DNA of 64,000 bases from positions 37,357,160 to 37,421,159 of the forward strand of contig NC_134999.1 in assembly GCF_051020985.1 (NCBI RefSeq), read 5' to 3'. Below the pieces are notes generated by a model. That model worked only from the letters and a program-made list of their open reading frames with translations, did not search any database and was not told the origin of the DNA. Position 1 is the stretch's first letter. Every line of letters begins with the position of its first letter. The position numbers and the translations under genes were made by a program. The DNA comes from Nomia melanderi. Its lineage: Eukaryota > Arthropoda > Insecta > Hymenoptera > Halictidae. Shown piece by piece: positions 11,555 through 22,644 of this stretch.

Positions 11555-12078
11555 GGGACTGATTAGAAGTGGAGGAGAAAGAGTTTTTTTTGGATAAACA
11601 ATATTTTTAATATATGACTCGCAATTTGACGAGGAATCTAAAGCAAATCTCGTAGGATATGTACATTTGGGTATGTTCGTTTCAATCGCTGATTTTCTAA
11701 AATTACGGGGACTGATTAGAAGTGGAGGAGAAAGAGTTTTATTTATATAAACAATATTTTTAGTGGACGACTCGCGATTTGACGAGGAATCTAAAGCAAA
11801 TCTCGTAGGACACATTTGGGTATATTCTCAATCGCTGATCATCTAGAACGTTCTTTCGTCACTGCGCGTTAATTTTAAGTATCTAAAATTACGGGGACTG
11901 ATTAGAAGTCTCGGAGAAAGAGTTTTATTTGTGTAAACAATATTTTTAGTGGACGACTCGCGATTAGACGAGGAATCTAAAGTAAATCTCGTAGGATACA
12001 TTTGGATATATTCTCAATCGCTGATTTTTTATAACATTCTTTCGTCACTGTTAACTTTACGCACTTGAAATTACGTAA
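11555..12078. repeat. Tandem repeat, 3 units of 153-186 bp
   Basis: Units start at GGGACTGATTAGAAG at 11555, 11708 and 11894. Each contains AAACAATATTTTTA and GACGAGGAATCTAAAG. Length differences come from indels near GTTCTTTCGTCACTG. Nothing coding is seen. Confidence 0.88.
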
Positions 12079-13376
12079 TTAAAATTCCGCGATCATTGAT
12101 CAACACGTTCAGTCCACAGAACGAGTGTCTTTCTCGTAGATAATTAATTCGTTTGATTGTCTTACGAGTTTAGGTTCGTTTTTCTGTGTTTCTGGTTCGC
12201 TGTAAGGACTCTGGGATGACTGGATTTAATATTCGAGGTGTGAAGAGCTGTTGAACAATGATTCTATGAGGTGGAATGAGGGGTGGTTTTGTTTCGCCGA
12301 GTGGGAGTCGGGTTTTTGGGGCGATCCGGTGCATGTGCACTTGACTCGTATTGGGAAATTCTTGATGGACGTTTGTGTTTCTTTCGAGTTGCTAGCTGCT
12401 GTTAGTCTTTCGTTTTCGATGGGAATTTCGCGTTAATAGATGGCTGAGTAGCTGTCGCTTATTAATTAGAATAATTAATCGTTCTTATAATTCCTCTTGC
12501 AGTTGAACGTAGTAGAAATTCGAATTTATAGCTTCTCCAAAGTGTAAATAAGAATCTATCAACTTTCCAAAAACGATCGTTAACAGTTAATCTCATTAAA
12601 ATTCTCTCCGATTATTCACGAATAAATTGAATTTAATAGATTCAATTACACTTGTAACGAAGTGGATTCGCGGGGTTATCCGGGTCCGCTCCGGTTTGCC
12701 GGCTAAAGGATTAAGGAGAGAAATGTGCCGGATTACGTTAAGATGTACAACGTTAACTTCCCAAGTTTTGGCTGACTTGAAACGCATTCCGTCGCCTTAG
12801 CGCGGCTTAAACCGTAGTAATACTGCTCCCGGGCGGCAGACAATGTTAACCCGTTCCCGTCAAATTTATTTGTCCCGCGACCATTAATAAAAGAACGCGG
12901 ACGAACGGTGCTCTCCTCCGTTGCGTCGGGATTACTCTTCGTCTTATCTTTCGCCCCGCTACTCGTCCCTTTCGTTCTTTTTAATAAAATTGTCTTCGCA
13001 ATTTTGAGGGGGACTGCCGGCGTCAGCGAAAAACTTCGGAGTCTCGCATAAATTCGCGGGATGCGACGGGGTGGGGGGAAATCGTAGGAAAGTTCGCGCG
13101 GCGGAAAGTTCGCATCCGTTATCGTTGAGATACCGTGGCATTATCGGGCCATCCAGCCGGCCGAGGGGGAAAAAATAGGAATCCTCGCGTATTCTACGCT
13201 CGTAACCGGGGAATACGTTTCAATTACTGTCAAAATATGAAACTCCTCGGGAAATATTTGACGGAGAACCCTCCCTTGTCGGCGACACCCTCGTGAAACA
13301 ATCCTCGATCCTTCCTCGCACGCGCGCCGCGTCGCCTGACGTTCGGCGGACACATTTCTGCTGTATTTTCCTTCAG
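12079..13376. other. Non-coding stretch with CpG-rich block
   Basis: No gene seen. AT-rich to about 12640, then CpG-rich to about 13350. Confidence 0.4.
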
Positions 13377-13544
13377 GGAAGATGGAAATATTTGTTCTAT
13401 TGTCGGGGAGCTTGGGATTACATTGTGGAAATAGCGGAGTGGAAAATATGGAGCGTGCGTAATAATCGTGGATTATATTCCGTTTACGTTTGCGAAGATC
13501 GACAGCGCATTGGTTTCTCGAAGTGTACGTTACCTGGGAATTAA
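13377..13544 (+). CDS. Candidate exon, weak
   Basis: The sequence immediately upstream, TGCTGTATTTTCCTTCAG, is a good pyrimidine-rich 3' splice site. It is followed by an open frame with aromatic-rich residues (GRWKYLFYCRGAWDYIVEIA and onward) to a stop at 13542-13544. If real, this would be a terminal exon of about 55 residues. No family is recognised, no AATAAA signal is seen close downstream, and the acceptor could be fortuitous. Confidence 0.18.
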   Translation, partial: GRWKYLFYCRGAWDYIVEIAEWKIWSVRNNRGLYSVYVCEDRQRIGFSKCTLPGN

Positions 13545-13633
13545 CTCAGCCTAATTAATATAAACTCCTACGAAACCTTTATTGTTATAAAACTCTCGAG
13601 ATTTATGTATCATTTTCTGGAATAATGTTCTGA

Positions 13634-13800
13634 AGCATTGATTCTTAGCCAAAATCTTACAAGAATGCCAGATGTAAAAATCTGTTTCATTGAAACTCTA
13701 TGCATGTTGTAGAATAACTATATAAAACTATATAAAAATGTGTAATGCATTGATTGTTAGCCAAAGTCTTAAAAAAATACCAGACGTAAAAATCTGAATT
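13634..13800. repeat. 113-bp imperfect duplication
   Basis: Two copies of a block beginning GCATTGATT and containing TTAGCCAAA and CAGA(T/C)GTAAAAATCTG occur about 113 bp apart. Confidence 0.7.
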
Positions 13801-14099
13801 TATCTACAAATAAAAAACCCTCGTAGCTTTTTTAATGGTCCTAAATTTTCGAAACAGCTAAGTTTCAAGTTGTCACTGTGATACGTAATAGTATAACATA
13901 CATAGTGTTCAATTGGAAAACAGATTGTTGTGTCCGACGATTTCCCTGTTAGTCGAGCGCAGAATCGGAAAGTGAGCCGCGCAAGAAAGCCGAAAATCGT
14001 TGGAATAATTACGACGGGAAGGGTTAATCGTGTTCGCAGGAATGAAAATAATTTCCCGCGGAGCAATTCGGTACGTTCCAACAAGCGGTTAATTAGTTG

Positions 14100-14494
14100 G
14101 CGAATGAATGGCGAAAGAACCGGTGAGCAGGCATTGTTCGGCGAGTGTGCCGTTTCGCGAGAGGGACGGAGAGGAGCGGAGAGGGGTGTAGAGGGAGAGG
14201 CGAGAGCCGGGCGAGAGAGGGCGATTGAGGATAAGGCAGCATTTAGTAAACCATTGGCACGCGGTTCGCTCCCCTGCTCCATCTGGTCCCCACTTAACCT
14301 TAAAACGCGGATTCTCGTTTACGCCCCGCGGAGATTGATAGCAGTTGTGTTTGGTCTCTCTCGTAGGAAGTGGCTGAGCACCCGCGGGACAACACGGCAA
14401 CTGCGGAAACGGGAGAGGGCGAGGAGAAGTCCAGAAGAGAGGAGGAAGTCTGATCGAATAACCGGGCAAACTTAAAAACGAATTCTGGGTCAAG
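14100..14494 (+). promoter_or_regulatory. Possible promoter and first exon ending at a strong donor
   Basis: A CpG- and GA-rich block ends in GGTCAAG followed directly by GTGAGTCC (GT at 14495), a near-ideal 5' splice site. The block has no convincing protein-coding frame, so if transcribed it could be a 5' untranslated exon. Two 90-bp repeats follow at 14541 in what would be the first intron. No TATA box or clear initiator was found. Confidence 0.25.
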
Positions 14495-14540
14495 GTGAGT
14501 CCACTCTTTCATCTAAAGATAGTCTTGAAATGAAATAAAA

Positions 14541-14722
14541 ATGGAAGTAACGAGGAATATTAATTTCTTCTGGTAATTAATTATTAGGGAAACCAGTTCA
14601 TCGAAAGATATTGTCGAAGTAAAATAGAAACGGAAGTAACGAGGAATATTAGCTTCTTCTGGTAATTAATTATTAGCGAAACCACTTCATCGAAAGATAC
14701 TGTCGAAGTAAAATAGAACTGG
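14541..14722. repeat. 90-bp tandem duplication
   Basis: Copies at 14541-14630 and 14631-14722 share GGAAGTAACGAGGAATATTA and ATCGAAAGATA(T/C)TGTCGAAG with few differences. Confidence 0.88.
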
Positions 14723-15283
14723 AAATAGAACAATGAAATGGTAATAAGTATTCCTACACGTTTAATTATGAAAACCATCGATCCACTACGTTCCATTAAT
14801 AAGAATAGTGATATTATAAATTCAATTGTGACGAATATCAGTTATTCCAGGTGGTACTACCAAACTAGATTCACTAGCGCCATTAACAAAAGTACCGATA
14901 CCACTTAAGCACTCTTTTAATAGAATCCACGGTTCCCGAAAAGTTTCGCTGAAGATTATTAATTCCCCAGGCTTCATTTCTGAAACAGATATCACAGCGC
15001 GCCCGACTCTAAACAATTCGGAACTTTTTAAAGACTTTGGACACAATTGGAGAGAGAGATCCACGAGAAACTTGTTATAGAATTAAGAGGAATTTAGCAA
15101 GAGTTGTTCAAAAGTTCTTTACGCGGTGCAACATTAAGCGAGCCGAAGTTTTAAGCTACAAATAGGAATACCGGTCGCTCTTGCCAAGTATTAGAGCAAC
15201 GCTGGTGTGTTTGATTCAAAGAAGCTCCAATGATTAATCAGCATAAGTACAATTCAACGGTCTGTCGATCTATACTGTAGTAC
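14723..15283. other. Non-coding AT-rich stretch
   Basis: Nothing gene-like is supported; only short, unrelated frames. Confidence 0.4.
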
Positions 15284-15480
15284 TTAACCCTTTGAACTCC
15301 GTAGGCTCCAATATTAAAGAAACTACCCTACAATTATTCGATTTTTCACACATCCAAATTTTGCAAGGAAAATAAAAGATCTAAAAAATGTTTTAGCATT
15401 TTTCATTTTCGCTAGGGATACTATAAAAATTAGCTGTAGTTGCTATAGATTACAGAACCATCTAGAGTGCTAAGGGTTAA
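15284..15480 (+). mobile_element. Family B TTAA MITE
   Basis: Begins TTAACCCTTTGAACTCCG followed by TAGGCTCC, and ends CATCTAGAGTGCTAAGGGTTAA. The termini match loosely (CCCTTTGAACTC against CCCTTAGCACTC), with TTAA at both ends. The interior has CACACATCCAAATTTTGCA and TTTTTCATTTTCGCTAGG, shared with copies at 22449, 52791, 58768 and 62344. Length 197 bp, non-coding. Confidence 0.85.
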
Positions 15481-15650
15481 TTAACACTAATTTTACCAAG
15501 TAATTAGATTGAACTTTTAGAATGTCTCTATAGAAACTCGAGTGCATCTATCGACACCAGTTGATCTACAATTCAGTTATCCTATCGCCAAATCGATTTC
15601 TCTAATAATTCCTCAGAGAAACATTTGTTACCTTAACAATTAATCATTTC
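15481..15650 (+). mobile_element. Family D MITE, right end missing
   Basis: Starts TTAACACTAATTTTACC directly after the TTAA of the family B element, giving TTAATTAA at the junction. The interior resembles the 1177 copy (ATTTCTCTAATAATTCCTCA and CAGAGAAACATTTGTTACC). I could not find the right inverted end, so the boundary is approximate. Confidence 0.5.
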
Positions 15651-16680
15651 CTGTCAACAAACTATATTTTCTATATTCGTTATACGAGTTATCACGATTC
15701 CCCACGCAGTATTCCAGACAAACAGAGAACAACCAACGGATAAGTTGAACACTTCAAGTATCAAACTCTCTAATTCTCGTTGAATGGAAATTCGGACCGG
15801 CCCCGATGTTCACGATCGACAACTGTCGCGGGGGAGACAGCCAGCCGGCAATCCCGCAGAAATTTCTGTCAGATTCAACCGTGGAGATTCTGCGGAACTT
15901 TTGAATAAACTTTGATTGCCTGTTGCCAGTGAAAGCGACCGCGAGTTGGCAGCGATCGTCGTCTCCGCCGCTAATTAATTTCGGCTCACCGATTTCTCGG
16001 AAAGTTTCAACGAGGTCCAGGCCGCGCTTCCCGCGGGACGTAACCTTGTAGCTGGATCGGGGCCGGAGAAAACAGGGGCGCGAAGGAGAAAGACGGGGAT
16101 CCGGGGAACCGAGGGGCTGTGAACGCGACCGAGTGCTTGTCTCCGATATCCTCGGAAGCCTTGGGGTCGGATATCAGTCTGGCAGGGGCATTTCAAGTTC
16201 GCCTAAGCAGAAACAGACTCGTTTCCGAGTTAGCTCGGATTAATTCTGAAAGTTCCGCCATCCGAGCGAAGGGTTGACCGACGGAGGCGGTTAGGCTAGC
16301 GGGAAACACGGATAATTCAATCTCGCTGCTTGGGACTTGAGTTCCTCGGACTTGGTGTCTTGTGTTTTATAACATTCTTGAGAACTGTTGACTGGTTTTC
16401 ATAGTTTTTGGTGATATCCTTTCCTTGAGATCGTTTCAAGATTTAGGAGGAATTTGAACGTGTAGTTAGTCTAGTTCTAGTTCTGGTGGTAAATTAGAAA
16501 GTAAATGGAGTCATTTGTTAGTAACGATCATTGTTAGATAAGTTTAAAACTTCATTCTTAGTCAGACATAACTTTAAAATGTATACGCGCTTTTTTAATG
16601 ACGAAGTAGGGTCTTGAATCTTTTACAGAGGCACGCTAGCTGATAGCTCATGTTAATTGCTGAAAGGTTATATTAAAAAT
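15651..16680. other. Non-coding stretch with CpG-rich block
   Basis: No gene seen. CpG-rich from about 15780 to 16320, AT-rich after. Confidence 0.4.
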
Positions 16681-16702
16681 TGCTGGGAGTGCAAAGGGTT
16701 AA
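16681..16702 (-). mobile_element. Solo end of a family A MITE
   Basis: GGGAGTGCAAAGGGTTAA matches the right terminus of family A. No matching left terminus was found within about 250 bp upstream, so it is probably a truncated remnant. Confidence 0.45.
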
Positions 16703-17275
16703 AGGAAGTGTCTTGTTCTGTATCTGTGGTAAGAATTGTAATGTGAAGTTTGAAGTTGAATGGAATGATACAACTGAAAATAGATCATAGTACGGTTTTC
16801 TGTTGAATGTTGTAGAAATTTTCGGTGGGTAGTTATTCAAAACTGACATCATTACACACGGAATGTTTGCGTAGACTGTTCGAACAGGGTGGAAAAAAGG
16901 TTGCAAGCAAAATTAATGGGTCTGAGTGCTGTCCAATTAATCATGAACACGAGCTTTTCCACCATTGATCATCCGGCTGGTACTGGCATTGCCTTCTAGG
17001 CAAGAAACCAGCGGAAGTTCAGGTTCCCAGGGGTCACGGATGCTCGCGTGTCATGCATACACGTATGTATACACGTGCACGTGCATGGTAGCACGCGAAT
17101 CGAGCCGGGACGAGATTTCAGACCGTGAGATTCCGTCGAACTAATACCCGCGGGGCAAGAAATTGCAAACGAGATCACATCGTCGGCACCTGAAATTAAT
17201 CCTTCGCGTGCAACAGATGAGACGACGGTGCGTTACTCCTGCACCTTGAAATGTCTCGATTGCTGTTGCTTACAT
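16703..17275. other. Non-coding stretch with E-box tract
   Basis: No gene seen. It includes the alternating purine-pyrimidine tract annotated at 17053-17087. Confidence 0.4.
17053..17087. promoter_or_regulatory. Tandem CACGTG E-boxes in alternating purine-pyrimidine tract
   Basis: Two perfect CACGTG palindromes lie end to end (17072-17077 and 17078-17083). They sit inside about 35 bp of strictly alternating pyrimidine and purine from CATGCATACACG to GTGCATG. CACGTG is the classical bHLH binding site (Myc/Max, Clock/Cycle). Alternating tracts can adopt Z-DNA. Whether either matters here is inference. Confidence 0.4.
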
Positions 17276-17872
17276 ATTCAAATTTTCAGATTTTTAAATT
17301 TTTAAGCTTTCAAACTTTCAAATCTTCTAATCTTCTAATCTTCTAATCTTTAAATCTTCGAATATTCGAATCGTCGAATCTTCGAATCTTCAAATCTTCA
17401 AATCTTCAAATCTTCAAATCTTCAAACCTTCAAACCTTCAATCTTCCAAACTTCCAAACTTCCAAACTTCCAAACTTCCAAACTTCCAAACTTCCAAACT
17501 TTCAAACTCTCAAACTCTCAAACTTTCAAATTTTCAAATCTTCTAACCTTCTAATCTTCGAATCTTCGAATTTTTGAATCTTCCAATCTTCCAATCTTCA
17601 AATCTTCAAATCTTCAAATCTTCAAATCTTCAAATCTTCAAATCTTCAAACTTTCAAACCTTCAAACCTTCAATCTTCCAAACTTCCAAACTTTCAAACT
17701 TTCAAATGTTCTAATCTTCAAATCTTCAAATCTTCAAACCTTCAAACCTTCAAATCTTCAATCTTCCAAACTTCCAAACTTCCAAACTTTCAAACTTTCA
17801 AACTTCAAAATTATTAAATCTCCAAACCCTCATATTCTCAAGCTTCAAACCTTCAAACGTTCATACTTCCGA
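17276..17872. repeat. TTCAAA/TTCCAAAC minisatellite
   Basis: About 600 bp of short units 7-9 bp long, such as CTTCAAAT, CTTCCAAA, CTTTCAAA and CTTCTAAT, in homogeneous sub-blocks, for example seven or more successive CTTCCAAA units near 17450-17500. The plus strand almost lacks G. It probably expanded by slippage. Confidence 0.9.
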
Positions 17873-19730
17873 TTCCTTCAATCCTCACTAAAACACAAAT
17901 AACGCCCATATTACAAAAGTTACCCGATCCTACTTCACGTGCATCGTTACATCTCTCCAATTTCCAAGCATCATTCCCCCCTCGCCTACAATAACTTTCC
18001 TTCACTCCCCAATCAACACGCGCGAGCGCCGAAAAGCTCGCGCCGTCCCTCAAACGTCACAGAATTACTCTCGGAAATAAGAAGACCCGCGTTAGCCAGA
18101 GATCGGCTAAAGTTCCCGTAGCGGATAAAGTCGGCCGGATTTTTTCCGAGTGAGTACATTCTGATTCCGCCGGCATTACACGAGCCGGTGAATTCTGATC
18201 TGGCCTAGCTGGATCCACGGTCCGTTCGTTTCTCTCTTGCCCGCCGATACCGGTAGTAAAGCTGCCGCTGCCGCCGCGGAGAGAGAGTCCGTCTTTGTCC
18301 GTTTCCTCCGTGGGCGGCCGTGCTTAAGCGTCTGATTGCCGAGAAATCAATATCCGTCGAAGACGGACGATCGGTTGCGTGAAGATCGAATAAACACGCT
18401 TCGTTGGCCTTGACAAACAGCCGGGGATCCGTGTTCAATCGTTTCCGCGTGGATACGCGGAGAGCGAAACGGTTTTTCGCGCGGATTTAACCGGATAACA
18501 CTCAGACGAGGATACACGTGCAATAATGTTGCACGGTTCTCGAGTAGAATCCCCTGTTTCGTTCCTTCGGAGAATATTCCTGCGTTCCGTTGACATTTCT
18601 GCAGAGTATCGGCGTTCTTCTTGCTCGGTTTGCCCGTCGGCTGCCGGGTAACAAGATGTCGATACCGAAGTCGTATCCACGTGACGCGGAGACTTTGTTT
18701 TCGACGGTTCCCCGAGCTTTCATTTAATTTCCGTAGCCCGCATCTGTCATATCGAAGTGTCATTCTGGTTCCACGGCTCGAGGACTGTCGCCGAGTTCGT
18801 TTTCCGAACGGCCACCCATTTTTCCCCGTTTTATTTCGGTGCAACTGGCACGGTTATCTGTTTTCGGGGGAATTTCTAGCTGTTTATCTGTGAAATTTAT
18901 GTGCTCGGCTGCGCTGTTTGTTAATTTGATATGCCGCAGCAACAAATTTCGGTATTGTGAACTTTACGCTGTTATCATAATATGCATTAGCGTACCTGGG
19001 AACAGGGTTACCGTAAACAATATTGTTCACAACATTCAGTTGTTTAGAGAGGAGTCACCGTAAACTACTTATAAATCTGAATTACAACCGTTGAAACTCC
19101 GAAGTACGAATATAAAATTCAGCTTATCATTCAGCTTTCTCTTTCAACGTTATTTTCGGTCACGTTGATATCACTTTTCGTTTACGAGATATCGTCGTTC
19201 GTGTTTGTTGAAAATATGAAACTCCCAAAATTCGTCGTTCATTTTTAATCCTTCTTCGACCTTCGAACCGCGTTTCAATCAAACTCCCAGCGTGAAATAT
19301 TCAAACGATCTCTCAGTTTGAATAGTGCGTCAATCAATATGAGCATTTTTTTTCATGAATGTTCGTGTAAAAGGCATAACGCGCGGAAAACTACGGGCAG
19401 GGCTGATTTTTCAACGCAGACACCTTCATTCTCGAAGCCGGGAATCTCGTTTCCCTTGTCCGTCTCTCGTCGCGGCCGCGTCGTTAAAACGACGTTAGAG
19501 TCCTCGCCTAGGCGATACACGCAGTTATTTCGTGCATACTCCCCGGGGAAATTGCTCGTGAAAGCTCGCCGCGCGTAAAACCTTTTCGAGCGAGTGGCAC
19601 GGAATAAATTTTTTGAAAGCTGTTGTAGCGGCGATACTTGCCGGTAGAACGGTGCGGGCCCGATTGATCGTGACGCAACGCTCGCGGGAAGTGTTCTCCG
19701 CGTTCTCCATTTACGTAGGCTAGTAACCAA
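17873..19730. other. Non-coding stretch with CpG-rich blocks
   Basis: No gene supported. CpG-rich from about 18000 to 18850 and 19380 to 19700. Several overlapping frames on both strands (longest 165 codons, 18347-18844 minus) have arginine/serine-rich translations without recognisable domains. Confidence 0.4.
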
Positions 19731-20612
19731 TCGAATCGTAGCTTGGACCGATGGGATTTCCGGAAATTTTCAGGCAGAAAACTCTGGGAAATGATGCAAT
19801 CATACCTGAAATCAACTAGAATCCCTTCTCACGATCATTTACAGGACCAGCAAGCATACTGTTCGATTTACCTGTTATACTTTCGTTCGGAAGTCGGTTC
19901 AGTGTATTTTCCATCGAATCGTAGCTTGGACCGATGGGATTTCCGGAAATTTTCAGGCAGAAAACTCTGGGAAACGATGTAATCACACCTGAAATCAACT
20001 AGAATCTTTTTCCACGATCATTTACAGGACCAGCAAGCATATTGTCCGATTTACCCGTTATACTTTTGTTCGGAAATCGGTTCAGTGTATTTTCCATCGA
20101 ATTGTAGCTTGGACCGATGGGATTTCGGGAAGTTTTCAGGCAGAAAACACACCTGAAATCAACTAGAATCCTTTTCCACGATCATTTACAGGACTAGCAA
20201 GCATATTGTTCGATTTAGCTGTTATACTTTTGTTTGGAAATCGGTTCAGTGTATTTTCCATCGAATTGTAGCTTGGACCGATGGGATTTCGGGAAGTTTT
20301 CAGGCAAAAAACACACCTGAAATCAACTAGAATCCTTTTCCACGATCATTTACAGGACTAGCAAGCATATACTTCGATTTAGCTGTTATACTTTTGTTTG
20401 GAAATCGGTTCAGTGTATTTTCCATCGAATTGTAGCTTGGACCGATGGGATTTCGGAAAATTTTCAAGCAGAAAACTCTGAGAAACGATGTAATCACACT
20501 TGAAATCAACTAGAATCCTTTTCCACGATCATTTATTAGACTAGCAAGTATATTGTTCGATTCAGCTGTTATACTTTCGTTTGCAAATCGGTTCAGTGTA
20601 TTTCCCCATCGA
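19731..20612. repeat. Satellite-like array, 5 units of 164-184 bp
   Basis: Units start at TCGAAT(C/T)GTAGCTTGGACC at 19731, 19914, 20097, 20261 and 20425. Each contains GATGGGATTTC, TTTTCAGGCA and GAAATCAACTAGAATC. Units 3 and 4 share the same deletion of about 19 bp after CAGGCA, which shows that one was copied from the other. Identity between units is high. Confidence 0.93.
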
Positions 20613-20639
20613 ATCTAGGTCGATCGAGATGTACATTCG

Positions 20640-20945
20640 TTAGGAAACCCGGCTGATAACACGCAAACACCGTCCCTGTAAACTTGACTCGCTGGCTCGC
20701 GTCGGATCCGTTGGACGTCCCGTTTTCATTGGTCGTCCCAGTGCCGCTGCAGTGTTCTCTGTTCCAGCGTTACACGATACTCGAACGACGCTAAGAGCGG
20801 GAACGCTTCGCGAATGGAGCGACTGATAACAGCCAGAGACACAGTTCGCAACTTTAATCGTAGTTCACGGTAGACTGGTGGACTTCGCCGGTGTTGTATC
20901 GTTCCGGTGAAATCGCCGAGCGGAATTCGTTCGCGTTCGTACTGG
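20640..20945 (+). promoter_or_regulatory. Possible promoter and non-coding first exon
   Basis: A CpG-rich block directly follows the array and ends in ACTGG followed by GTGAGTCG (GT at 20946), a strong 5' splice site. Initiator-like CAGT matches occur near 20742 and 20751. There is no long plus-strand frame, so it would be a 5' untranslated exon if real. The evidence is the donor and the composition only. Confidence 0.22.
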
Positions 20946-21832
20946 GTGAGTCGATTAAGAACGGAGAAATATTTCCATCGCTTCCTCTGCAATAGAATTC
21001 TCTTGAGAAAAAGTGTACCTATCATTGTCTCAGAGTTTCGCCGTGAAAAATCTCGAGTTGGTTTCTAAAACCATCTTCACCTCTGCAATCTCCTATAATA
21101 TACATAAAATACCGAAACTAATCAAGACACCCGGTAGACTCCAATGTAAACTGTCAGGCTAAAATATCACAACATCCCAGGACTCAAGCCAGAACCTTCT
21201 GGACGGCCAGAAATTAATTCTGCGCGTAGATTCTATAGCTCCGACCGGCTTAGAGCAGCTCGAGGTCCGATTCTCATGTAAATCGAAAGCATTCGAGAGC
21301 GGACGGCGATATAGCGAAGCGTAGGGGACTCGATTCCTCTTTGTCGGATAATGGGACGGGTCACCGGAGGATTTTTCATCGTCGAGGAATGTCATTGGCC
21401 GGTCCGTTCGACGCGTTCCGCGACGTGTGCCGCAACGGGACGCCGCACAAAGTGGCCTCTCGTACTTACGAGCGTTCTGCCGTCCGCGCGGCGCGTCCCC
21501 GTAGCTGGCAGCTGTGTCAAACATTATGCAGGGAAGCAAAAGCCACTTGAAATGCAAATGTTTGCCACGGCCGCGCAATTAAGGCCCTTGTAAAGCGGAG
21601 GCGACGGACGCGCGCCGTTGCTGGATCGGCACCCATTGTCGGCTGGAAATATTACTTTCCGCTTACGGGGCCGCGGCCGAGATAAGAATCGTAAAACGGG
21701 GCTGCGGCGAGGAATCATTTATGCGCCGCCGTAACGCATTCCGTTCTTCTGTTCATATCGCAGTCGTAGAACGGCGCGCTCTCAGAAAGGAACTCGGATG
21801 TTAATGCTCCGCGTTCTTCTCCGCTCGCGAGC
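20946..21832. other. Non-coding stretch with CpG-rich block
   Basis: No gene supported. CpG-rich from about 21190 to 21760 with shadow frames on both strands. Confidence 0.4.
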
Positions 21833-22420
21833 GTTTGTTATTTCTCTCGTCGAATAATTCAGGAATGAGAGAGTCGGCGAACTAAAGTTTTCCGCGGCAA
21901 TTGTTTCGTGGAACACGAGGGATATTTATCTCGACGATCGGAAGATTGCGATTGAAGTAGAGTAGGAACGATAGTAAGTTTTCATTCAATGTCACTTGAC
22001 ACTAGAACTAGAGCATTTAATACGATTGATGTCTAATCTCTAGAGATATTGTAACAATAGATTATTTCCGGTTTCTTCAGACATTCATTATAGTATTCAA
22101 GTCGAAGTATTTAAGTCATTTTGAATATTTGTTATTTCTCTCGTCGAATAATTTAGGAATGAGAGAGTCGGCGAACTAAAGTTTTCCGCGGCGATTGTTT
22201 CGTGGAACACGAGGGATATTTATCTCGACGATCGGAAGATTGCGATTGAAGTAGAGTAGGAACGATAGTAAGTTTTCATTCAGAAGTCACTTAACACTAG
22301 AACTAGAGCATTTAATACGATTGATGTCTAATCTCTAGAGATATTGTAACAATAGATTATCTTCGGTTTCTTCAGACATTCATTATAGTATTCAAGTGAA
22401 ACTATTTATTTCCAAAATCA
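21833..22420. repeat. 294-bp tandem duplication including a MITE end
   Basis: The block starting GTTTGTTATTTCTCTCGTCG at 21833 recurs at 22127 with over 95 percent identity by eye. Each copy carries unique flank (AGAGAGTCGGCGAACTAAAG) plus the left portion of a family D element (starts at 21996 and 22291). Only the second copy continues to a right terminus (22644), so duplication followed the insertion. Confidence 0.9.
21996..22126 (+). mobile_element. Family D MITE, left part only
   Basis: Starts TTGACACTAGAACTAGAGCA (TTAA mutated to TTGA) and is cut off by the start of the second duplication unit. Confidence 0.7.
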
Positions 22421-22644
22421 TTTCAAATATTCAATGCTTTTAAGGTATCAACCCCTAGCACTCCAGGTTGTTTTGTAATCAATCAGTAACTGCTACTAAT
22501 TTTTATAGTATTCCTAGCGGAAATGAGAAATGCTATAACATTTCTTCGTATTCATTTTGTAATTTTGAATATTTAACGCTTCAAAGATATGAATAATTGC
22601 GAAACAATCGAAGTCATTTTGACTGTTACGGTAGTTAGTGTTAA
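22291..22644 (+). mobile_element. Family D TTAA MITE with nested insertion
   Basis: Begins TTAACACTAGAACTAGAGC and ends ACGGTAGTTAGTGTTAA. Comparison with the copy at 39097 shows that extra sequence interrupts it near TTCAATGCTT (about 22437 to 22575), and part of that is family B. Without the extra sequence it would be about the usual 210-220 bp. Confidence 0.78.
22449..22530 (-). mobile_element. Family B MITE fragment nested in family D
   Basis: CCCCTAGCACTCCAGG followed by TTGTAATCAATCAGTAACTG is the reverse complement of the right end of family B. It continues through TAGTATTCCTAGCGGAAATG and then loses similarity. It lies inside the family D element at 22291-22644. Confidence 0.6.

Noticed and set aside
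10937..11815. Longest open frame in the window (292 codons, minus strand)
   Set aside because: It runs through two units of the 11555-12078 tandem array and a CpG-rich block. The translation is low-complexity Ser/Arg/Pro-rich, and several other frames on both strands are open over the same bases.
13930..14475. 181-codon plus-strand frame
   Set aside because: Arg/Glu/Ser-rich translation of GA-rich DNA, no recognisable domain, and antisense frames overlap it. The block is better explained as non-coding, possibly an untranslated exon.
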